Below are positions 1 to 4,683 of a stretch of DNA of 9,333 bases, piece after piece (positions within the stretch are counted from its first letter, which is position 1; every line of letters begins with the position of its first letter). A program made the translations under genes and the position numbers. Under the pieces are notes generated by a model. The model searched no databases, had not been told where the DNA came from, and saw nothing but the letters and a program-made list of their open reading frames with translations. Origin of the DNA: JBDSRX01 sp047445235 (GTDB lineage: Bacteria > Patescibacteriota > Dojkabacteria > J137); assembly GCA_047445235.1 (NCBI GenBank), contig JBLGEO010000076.1, forward strand, positions 1 through 9,333, read 5' to 3'.

Positions 1-366
1 GGGGCTGATAGTTCAAGCATTGATACTGAACTTGCTAGAAGACTTGGCTATTCAGCAGTTATTGATATTATGGATGTAAATGCCTTACCTGAATACTTAG
101 AAAAGGAAGATGCTAGAGGAAAGATGCACGAACTTGACGCAGAACTAAAACCGAAATTTGAGTATTTAAATGATATTAGTTTGATCTCATCCAGCCATGG
201 TATTAGTTTAAGACCAGCTGTTAAGTTGAAAATAGAAGTAGATACATTACCATACGAGACTAATGCTAATATCTTCGACAGGGCACATCTAGACTATAAG
301 ATGATTGTAGGTCGAAAGTCACTTCAGAAATTCTTAATAGACCCAATGAAAAAGTCTCTCAAGTAG
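1..366 (+). CDS. Retropepsin-like 'ATP-dependent zinc protease' family protein (RimK-associated type), 3' part
   Basis: The reading frame is open from base 1, so the gene begins before the window; 121 residues are visible and it ends at TAG 364-366. The first residues, GADSSSID, fit the flap-side continuation of the D-T/S-G-A aspartic protease signature, which would put the catalytic Asp just outside the window. The C-terminal half follows the pattern of the family annotated as putative ATP-dependent zinc protease (Pfam Zn_protease type). That pattern is an SSHGISLRPAV segment, then DRAHLDYKMIVGRKSLQ, then FLIDP close to the end. Proteins of this family have a retropepsin-like fold and often sit beside or are fused to RimK-like ATP-grasp ligases; no such partner is visible here. 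The substrate is unknown. The stop overlaps the end of convergent mreB by 8 bp. The family call is from motifs only. The usual name may be misleading, because the visible residues suggest an aspartic rather than a zinc enzyme. Confidence 0.72.
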   Translation, partial: GADSSSIDTELARRLGYSAVIDIMDVNALPEYLEKEDARGKMHELDAELKPKFEYLNDISLISSSHGISLRPAVKLKIEVDTLPYETNANIFDRAHLDYKMIVGRKSLQKFLIDPMKKSLK

Positions 367-1390
367 TTTTCACTGATCTTCTAAACTCATCAATATTATT
401 TAGTACATAAGCTAATCCTTTTGCAACAGAAGTTAGCGGGTCCTCAACAACAAATGCTGGGATGCCGATTGATTTAGTAAACAATTCATCGATTCCATTA
501 AGCATAGCTGTACCACCACTAAGTGCCATACCTCGATCAATTAAGTCTGCCATTATCTCTGGCGGAGTCCTGTTTAAAACTCTCTTAATGGCCTCAATTA
601 TATGGTTCAAAATCGCTCTTATAGGCTCTACAAGTTCGTTTGTTCGTATCGCGACTACTTCTGGTTGTCCAGTCTTAGAATTCTTTCCTGAGACCTCTAA
701 AACGAGATCTTCTCTTAAAGGAACTTGAACAGCAGAGGCAATTTTTATTTTAATATTTTCTGCAGTAAGCTCTCCAATTATAAGATTGTGTTTGTTCTTC
801 AGATGGGAAATTATTGCATCATTTATCGCATCACCTGCAGTCTTCTGTGACTCGTAAGATACAATTCCATTTAAAGATAGAACTGCAATTTCTGAAGTAC
901 CACCACCAATATTGACAATTAAGTTTCCAGCAGCAGTGTGAATTGGTAGCTTTGCACCTATGCTTGCTGCAACAGGTTCAGGTAGAAGATATATACGACC
1001 TCCTCCAACGGAATGCAAGGCTTGAATGATAGCCCTTTCCTCTACTGAGTTAATTCCAGCGGGAACACATACAATTACTTCTGGTTTTAGAAGTCTGACT
1101 CTACCTAAAGACCTTTCGAAAAATTTTCTAAGCAACGCTTCTGCTAACCTGTAGTTAGAAATACCTCCATTCTTAAGTGGTCTTTTTGCCTCAACTCCCT
1201 CTGGTACTTTTCCAAGCATAACTCTTGCCTCTTCTCCGACTGCTAGAACTCTTTTCTCGCTGGGCGAAATAGCTACAACGGTTGGCTCTCGAACAACAAC
1301 TCCTTTACGGTTATGTATAATTACACAATTTGCCGTTCCAAAGTCTACTGCTAATTTTGGTCTTTGAAAGATTTCTATACTAAATTTCAT
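359..1390 (-). CDS. mreB: Rod shape-determining protein MreB (bacterial actin)
   Basis: MreB is an actin-fold ATPase that forms membrane-bound filaments and guides peptidoglycan synthesis along the cell cylinder. At 343 residues it has the usual length. The phosphate-1 motif is DFGTAN (residues 16-21). The segment KPEVIVCVPAGI and the conserved E138 (PEPVAASIGAKLPI) follow. Phosphate-2 is NIGGGTSEIAV (from residue 160), and an adenosine-site ALSGGTAMLNGI lies near the C-terminus. The usual Asp of phosphate-2 (V-D-I-GGG in most MreB) is Asn here, codon AAT at 911-913. The ATG is preceded at the correct distance by an extended -10 box, so the start is well supported and the message is probably leaderless. 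The gene stands alone; mreC and mreD are not adjacent. Its 3' end overlaps the neighbouring protease gene, and no intrinsic terminator is seen between them. The family call is very secure. Confidence 0.97.
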   Translation of the reverse strand: MKFSIEIFQRPKLAVDFGTANCVIIHNRKGVVVREPTVVAISPSEKRVLAVGEEARVMLGKVPEGVEAKRPLKNGGISNYRLAEALLRKFFERSLGRVRLLKPEVIVCVPAGINSVEERAIIQALHSVGGGRIYLLPEPVAASIGAKLPIHTAAGNLIVNIGGGTSEIAVLSLNGIVSYESQKTAGDAINDAIISHLKNKHNLIIGELTAENIKIKIASAVQVPLREDLVLEVSGKNSKTGQPEVVAIRTNELVEPIRAILNHIIEAIKRVLNRTPPEIMADLIDRGMALSGGTAMLNGIDELFTKSIGIPAFVVEDPLTSVAKGLAYVLNNIDEFRRSVKTT

Positions 1391-1396
1391 ACTGAG

Positions 1397-1405
1397 ATTA
1401 TAACA
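1397..1405 (-). promoter_or_regulatory. Extended -10 promoter of mreB
   Basis: Reading on the minus strand, TGT-TATAAT (extended -10, perfect TATAAT) is followed by six bases, CTCAGT, and then the mreB ATG. Counting seven bases from the -10 box puts the transcription start on the A of the ATG (1390), so a leaderless mRNA is predicted. The -35 region is weak (TTCAAA at an 18 bp spacing), which is common with extended -10 promoters. The call rests on consensus and spacing only. Confidence 0.7.
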
Positions 1406-1415
1406 ACATTTATCA

Positions 1416-1444
1416 TTGCATTTGAATTTAAGTGTTACTAAAAT
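1416..1444 (+). promoter_or_regulatory. Possible promoter of the tmk-like gene
   Basis: TTGCAT (1416-1421) and TAAAAT (1439-1444) are separated by 17 bp on the plus strand. This predicts a start near 1451 and an AT-rich leader of about 22 nt before the ATG at 1473. The -35 box matches consensus at only three of six positions. A start closer to the ATG, using the AT-rich run at 1455-1466, cannot be excluded. Confidence 0.35.
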
Positions 1445-1472
1445 AAATCTAACAAATTTTTAATTTCCCTAT

Positions 1473-2111
1473 ATGTTTATAGTCCTAGATTCGATAGATG
1501 GTGCAGGTAAAGGTAAGCAACGAGAAGTTCTTACAGAGTTTATTAAAAATAACTCTAAAATTGAGCTAAGGACTGAAGGATTCCCTGTTCATAATAAGTT
1601 TTACGAGTATGTGGTCCATCCTGCTCTACAAGAAGAAGTAACAATGAATTCTGCCTCTTGGGTTCTGTCTTACTTGCTAGACAAGACGTTGCAAACTCCG
1701 GATATTGAATCTTTTGTTAGGAATAAAAATAATTTATACATTGCAGATGGCTATCTAACTACAACCATTGCCTACCAATCTTTATTAATGAAACAGATTA
1801 AGTTAGCTAAGTTAATCTCACTTTCAAAACAATTTGAAATTCCTCAACCAGATATTGCAATTTTCATTGATGCAGACCCTGAGGTTGCATTTAAAAGAAA
1901 GCTGTCCGAAGAAGGTCATAACGAAGGACTGGATATGTTTGAGAAGAGTTTAAAAAAGCAAAAGAGACTACAAGCTATATTTAATAAGATGGTAGATAAA
2001 CAAATTTATTGTAAATGGTTTAGGGTTGATGGTAATGGTTCTATTGAAGATGTTTTAAAGAATATAATTAAAGTTTTAAAAGATAATGATATAATCTCGT
2101 TACAAAAATAA
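1473..2111 (+). CDS. tmk: Thymidylate kinase-like P-loop nucleotide kinase
   Basis: This 212-residue protein has the length and order of motifs of dTMP kinase, which phosphorylates dTMP to dTDP with ATP in the cytoplasm. It has an N-terminal P-loop DSIDGAGKGKQ (residues 6-16) and a GFP segment near 36-38, where the family has (R)FPER or REPG. The DRY-like motif is ADGYLTTTIAYQ (91-102), followed by QPDIAIFIDADPEVAFKRK (125-143) and a LID-like basic region with a conserved F (156). Several catalytic positions are abnormal. The P-loop Lys13 is followed by Gly and Lys, with no Ser or Thr. The Arg of DR(Y/F) is Gly93. The Arg after the FP dipeptide is missing. It may therefore be a divergent Patescibacteria-type TMK or a relative with another nucleotide substrate. 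ndk follows 77 bp downstream on the same strand, which supports a dNTP-supply role. There is no Shine-Dalgarno sequence before the ATG. The fold is certain; the exact substrate is less so. Confidence 0.8.
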   Translation: MFIVLDSIDGAGKGKQREVLTEFIKNNSKIELRTEGFPVHNKFYEYVVHPALQEEVTMNSASWVLSYLLDKTLQTPDIESFVRNKNNLYIADGYLTTTIAYQSLLMKQIKLAKLISLSKQFEIPQPDIAIFIDADPEVAFKRKLSEEGHNEGLDMFEKSLKKQKRLQAIFNKMVDKQIYCKWFRVDGNGSIEDVLKNIIKVLKDNDIISLQK

Positions 2112-2143
2112 GTTTATTATCTGTTTACAGGTAATACTTATTT
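2106..2143 (+). other. AT-rich stem-loop over the tmk stop codon
   Basis: AAATAAGT (2106-2113) pairs with ACTTATTT (2136-2143). Inside it, after a two-base bulge, ATTA pairs with TAAT and CTG with CAG around a TTTA loop, giving about 16 pairs in all. The TAA stop of the tmk-like gene lies inside the 5' arm. The sequence after the 3' arm is AATCA rather than a T-run, so this is a poor intrinsic terminator. An mRNA 3'-end stabiliser, or attenuation between tmk and ndk, is equally possible. Confidence 0.4.
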
Positions 2144-2188
2144 AATCATAGCTAACACTTAACTACTCTAATTTTTAATTTTATAAAT

Positions 2189-2809
2189 ATGGTAAAGAAT
2201 CATGTTGAAAGATCTTTAGTAATTCTCAAACCAGATGCTGTTCAAAGAGGATTGTCTGGAGAGATAATCTCAAGATTTGAGAAGAAAGGTTTAAAACTAA
2301 TAGCTATGAAAATGGTTTGGCCAACAATGGATCAAGCTAAAAGACATTACGATCAACCTGAATCTGCAATGATGATGCTTGGAGAAAGAACATTAGCTGC
2401 ATACAAAGAGAAAGGGATCGAGATGAATAAGACTCCAATCGAAATTGCAAAGCATGTTCAAAAGAAGCTTTTAACTTACTTAACAACTGGTCCAGTTATC
2501 GTTATGGTAATTGAAGGAGCACACGCTATTGCTCATATTAGAAAGATAAGAGGTGGTACTAATCCATTATCTGCAGACGTAGGAAGCATTACTGCAGACT
2601 ACTCTATTGATTCTTTCTTTATTGCTGACGATGCAGACAGAGCAATTAGAAATCTTGTACATGCATCTGGAACTGTTGAAGAAGCAGCAAATGAAATTAA
2701 AATTTGGTTCACAAACGATGAAATCTTTAGTTACGATCTTGCTATTGAAAAGATTCTTTATTCTACTGATTGGGAGAAGACAAGAGATGATTTGGTAAAT
2801 AAGAAGTAA
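2189..2809 (+). CDS. ndk: Nucleoside diphosphate kinase, enlarged (~206 aa) form
   Basis: NDK transfers the gamma-phosphate of an NTP to any NDP through a phosphohistidine, in the cytoplasm. The N-terminus ERSLVILKPDAVQRGLSGEI carries the conserved K14. H53-Y54 matches the (F/H)Y motif. GPVIVMVIEG and IRKIRGGTNP (R118, T124) match the nucleotide site, and NLVHASGTVEEAANEI carries the catalytic H158 and N155. At 206 residues it is much longer than the usual 130-150. About 30 residues are inserted after H53-Y54 (roughly 56-85), a few more before N155, and there is a C-terminal extension of about 30 residues. I associate such long NDKs with Patescibacteria and some archaea. The Arg of the GT(I/L)R(A/G)D loop is Thr135. 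The ATG at 2189 is at the right distance from the NDK start motif; no ribosome-binding site is seen. An efficient terminator follows. The family call is secure. Confidence 0.95.
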   Translation: MVKNHVERSLVILKPDAVQRGLSGEIISRFEKKGLKLIAMKMVWPTMDQAKRHYDQPESAMMMLGERTLAAYKEKGIEMNKTPIEIAKHVQKKLLTYLTTGPVIVMVIEGAHAIAHIRKIRGGTNPLSADVGSITADYSIDSFFIADDADRAIRNLVHASGTVEEAANEIKIWFTNDEIFSYDLAIEKILYSTDWEKTRDDLVNKK

Positions 2810-2827
2810 CCAGTAACGTTTTAAACT

Positions 2828-2859
2828 AAAAGAAGGCTGAGATTCAGCCTTCTTTTTTT
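2828..2859. terminator. Bidirectional intrinsic terminator between ndk and the convergent small gene
   Basis: AGAAGGCTGA (2831-2840) pairs perfectly with TCAGCCTTCT (2844-2853) around the loop GAT. A flanking A-run on the left and a seven-T run on the right extend the stem. Read on +, the hairpin is followed by TTTTTT and ends ndk. Read on -, it is followed by TTTTAGTTT and can end the opposing transcript. The stop codon and last codons of the minus-strand gene lie inside this hairpin. Confidence 0.88.
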
Positions 2860-3182
2860 CTTTTTAATAGGTCAAATATACTCTCATCTACATGGCCAGC
2901 CTTGTAGAGCTTCTCAACAATGTTAACGTATGTTGCAACTCCAGTATTACTACTCCTAATGCTTTCCTTAACAATCCCTGATACTCTTTTAAATGACTCT
3001 TCTGAAGCTACTTCTGTGGAAAAGGGTATGTTGATTTGCATATTATACACTCCATCGTAGTCCTCTAGATATTTAGCACTACCAAACTGGATTGTTATAC
3101 CGTTTTTATGATTGAAGATGGAAATAACAGAATCTTGGGTTCTGAATTCTTTGGTTAATGCTCTGGAGTTAAATTGATCCAT
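2844..3182 (-). CDS. Small protein of unknown function (112 aa)
   Basis: I do not recognise this family. The protein is soluble-looking, with no signal peptide or membrane segment. It has a mixed alpha/beta character: a beta-rich first half (SVISIFNHKNGITIQFGSAKYL, about 18-39) and helical stretches in the second half (about 60-105). It ends in a basic tail, LLKRKKEG. Those last residues are encoded by the stem and T-tract of the bidirectional terminator (TGA 2844-2846 read on minus). The ATG at 3180-3182 lies only 15 bp downstream of the 3' end of tRNA-Arg, with no ribosome-binding site. The only obvious promoter is that of the tRNA, so translation would depend on a tRNA-mRNA fusion transcript or on its processed 3' part. 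Its codon use and length suggest a real gene, but the coding call rests on the open frame and tight context rather than on homology. Confidence 0.7.
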   Translation of the reverse strand: MDQFNSRALTKEFRTQDSVISIFNHKNGITIQFGSAKYLEDYDGVYNMQINIPFSTEVASEESFKRVSGIVKESIRSSNTGVATYVNIVEKLYKAGHVDESIFDLLKRKKEG

Positions 3183-3197
3183 GAAGTTTTAATTAAA

Positions 3198-3271
3198 TAT
3201 CCTTGGCGGGAGTCGAACCTGCAACCTCTCCCTTAGGACGGGATTGCTCTATCCAATTGAGCTACAAGGAC
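3198..3271 (-). tRNA. tRNA-Arg (anticodon CCT)
   Basis: Read on minus, the cloverleaf is acceptor GTCCTTG / CAAGGAT, TA, D-arm GCTC-AATTGGATA-GAGC, A, anticodon arm ATCCC-GTCCTAA-GGGAG, AGGTT, T-arm GCAGG-TTCGACT-CCCGC, and discriminator A. The loop gives U33 followed by anticodon CCT, which decodes AGG (Arg). The length is 74 nt and CCA is not encoded, so a CCA-adding enzyme is required. Three pairs are irregular: G1-U72 is a wobble, and A27/G43 and A51/C63 are mismatches. The GTCCT acceptor and GTAGCTCA start agree with bacterial tRNA-Arg(CCT). An extended -10 promoter lies just upstream and the small unknown gene just downstream. Confidence 0.93.
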
Positions 3272-3279
3272 ATGTTGAG

Positions 3280-3288
3280 ATTATATCA
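3280..3288 (-). promoter_or_regulatory. Extended -10 promoter of tRNA-Arg
   Basis: On the minus strand, TGA-TATAAT lies eight bases before the first base of the tRNA, so transcription would start about two bases upstream of the mature 5' end. No good -35 box is seen. The box and the bases after it (TATAATCTCA) are identical to the mreB promoter at 1393-1402. Confidence 0.65.
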
Positions 3289-3314
3289 CTTAAAAAGGCT
3301 GACTTTGAGCAATT

Positions 3315-4505
3315 TTAATGAGGAACGTAAGGCGCTGGATCTATGAATGTATAAGAACCAAGCCTTAAACTGAAATGTAAGTGTGGACCTGTTGCATTTC
3401 CAGTCATACCTACTGCTGAAATAGTATCTCCAGCATTTACGTATTGACCACTTGTTACATATATTTCAGAGGCATGGTAGTAAAGCGTGTAGACGCCATT
3501 TCCGTGATCAATTGCAACCATATTACCTTGGCCACCATTTGCCCAACCAGCATAATATACTCTACCTGCTGCTGCCGCTCTTTCTGGACATCCAATATTA
3601 GTTGAAAAATCTATTCCATCGTGAAGACCATAAATATATTGACCTGTAAATCCTCTTGAAATTGAGTATCCACAACCCATTGGATTTACAAAAGTTATTC
3701 CTGCAAGAGCACTATAGTCTACATCTGGATTAACATAGTAATAGTAGTTTTGAGTTGGCTTCACAGGTGCTGGAAGACTTCCATTTGGAATAAAAATAAC
3801 TCCTTTAGTTGGAAGGCTGTAGTCTGGCGGACCTAATTGATTTAATTCTGTTACTTGAAATCTATCTCCAGAAGTTTTTGCTAAAACCGAATCCAGAGTA
3901 TCTCCTGATTGAACTTCGTAAAGCACACCATTTAGCTCTGGGATTTTAAGAACTACTCCGCTTTTAAAACTCTCTGTATAATAATCAATTGAAGATTGAT
4001 TTGCCCACTTGATTGTATCTTTACTAACACTAAATTTAGCAGCAATTGCGTCTAAATTATCTGCGTCTGTTGGTGTGTAATCAGTTACACTATAGTTAAC
4101 TCCAGAACTGGAAATAACACTATTGGTATCACTTCCTTGATACAAAGTATCTATATTACCGTTATTAGAGATAGAGAATCCAGCTAATGCAGTCGAACTA
4201 TCATTAACAAAAGAAGTTAGTCTTATAGATATTCCAGTTATAAAAATGAAAACAGTGAAAAAGATAAGTACTACTTGAAAAGTTCTGTTATAGAAGTTAG
4301 TTCTACCCCAGAAAGATCTTAGAAGGAAGAATGCCTTAATGTTACTAAAAACATACGAGAATTGGGATGGCAATGAAACTATTAGTCTAAAAATGCCTCT
4401 TAGAAGTCTGAAAATAAGAAGGATAACCTTTTTTATTACTGACAGGAAGCCCTTTATATCGATTTTGATCTTTATGTTTTTGATCTTATTTATAAAGTTT
4501 TGCAC
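3315..4505 (-). CDS. Membrane-anchored LysM / M23 peptidoglycan endopeptidase
   Basis: This 396-residue protein is predicted to cut peptidoglycan cross-links outside the membrane. A basic, partly hydrophobic N-terminal region (1-70) precedes a clear membrane segment, VVLIFFTVFIFITGISI (78-94), giving an N-in, C-out type II anchor rather than a cleaved signal peptide. Two LysM-like segments follow: 138-188, with DNLDAIAAKFSVSKDTIKWAN, and 195-240, with YEVQSGDTLDSVL. The C-terminal M23 (LytM/peptidase) domain has all zinc and catalytic residues: H295 and D299 in HDGIDF, H344 in LYYH, and H375/H377 in GPHLHF. It should therefore be active. The start is GTG (4503-4505). No in-frame ATG lies near it, and an extended -10 box lies six bases upstream, so the mRNA is probably leaderless. 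An out-of-frame ATG overlaps the start but opens only seven codons. It is a likely partner of MreB-guided wall growth or cell separation. Confidence 0.93.
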   Translation of the reverse strand: MQNFINKIKNIKIKIDIKGFLSVIKKVILLIFRLLRGIFRLIVSLPSQFSYVFSNIKAFFLLRSFWGRTNFYNRTFQVVLIFFTVFIFITGISIRLTSFVNDSSTALAGFSISNNGNIDTLYQGSDTNSVISSSGVNYSVTDYTPTDADNLDAIAAKFSVSKDTIKWANQSSIDYYTESFKSGVVLKIPELNGVLYEVQSGDTLDSVLAKTSGDRFQVTELNQLGPPDYSLPTKGVIFIPNGSLPAPVKPTQNYYYYVNPDVDYSALAGITFVNPMGCGYSISRGFTGQYIYGLHDGIDFSTNIGCPERAAAAGRVYYAGWANGGQGNMVAIDHGNGVYTLYYHASEIYVTSGQYVNAGDTISAVGMTGNATGPHLHFSLRLGSYTFIDPAPYVPH

Positions 4506-4510
4506 CCATA

Positions 4511-4519
4511 ATTATAGCA
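4511..4519 (-). promoter_or_regulatory. Extended -10 promoter of the M23 peptidase gene
   Basis: Minus-strand TGC-TATAAT is followed by six bases and the GTG start codon. The predicted transcription start (4504-4505) falls on the GTG itself. No consensus -35 is present; that region lies in the left arm of the heptad hairpin. The coincidence supports both the GTG start and leaderless translation. Confidence 0.62.
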
Positions 4520-4522
4520 TAT

Positions 4523-4605
4523 TGGTTAAGAGTTGCGAGTTATGGGTTGTGGGTTGAATCTCACTCTTTTATTCAACTAGTAACTCGTAACCCATAACTC
4601 GCAAC
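4523..4605. repeat. Heptad-patterned inverted repeat element, copy 1
   Basis: The left arm (4530-4557) reads in 7-base units GAGTTGC, GAGTTAT, GGGTTGT, GGGTTGA. The right arm (4571-4605), read on minus, reads GTTGC, GAGTTAT, GGGTTAC, GAGTTAC, TAGTTGA. Bases 4532-4548 and 4589-4605 are perfectly complementary over 17 bp, and an inner 7 bp stem joins 4553-4559 with 4571-4577 around an 11 nt loop. The right arm matches the second copy (9089-9123) at 29 of 35 positions. It lies between the rho terminator and the M23 promoter. There is no open frame, so it is a non-autonomous or structural repeat. Confidence 0.85.
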
Positions 4606-4623
4606 ATCATTGACTGCCTATCG

Positions 4624-4654
4624 AAAAAAAGAGCCACTCTGTTTAGGAGTGGCT
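4624..4654 (-). terminator. Intrinsic terminator of rho
   Basis: On the minus strand AGCCACTC pairs with GAGTGGCT (8 bp, 7 nt loop) and is followed by CTTTTTTT. It begins 30 bp after the rho stop codon. The structure is textbook. An outer 7 bp inverted repeat, CCTATCG (4617-4623) with CGATAGG (4667-4673), flanks it. Confidence 0.9.
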
Positions 4655-4683
4655 GCTACATAAGTACGATAGGTGGTATAGTC

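Noticed and set aside
359..366. Convergent overlap of the protease gene and mreB as a sign of a frameshift
   Set aside because: Both proteins end at the expected family position, and an 8 bp convergent overlap is normal in compact genomes.
3292..3312. GCT...AGC followed by CTTTTT after the M23 gene as its terminator
   Set aside because: Only three stem pairs; too weak to call, although the T-run is real.
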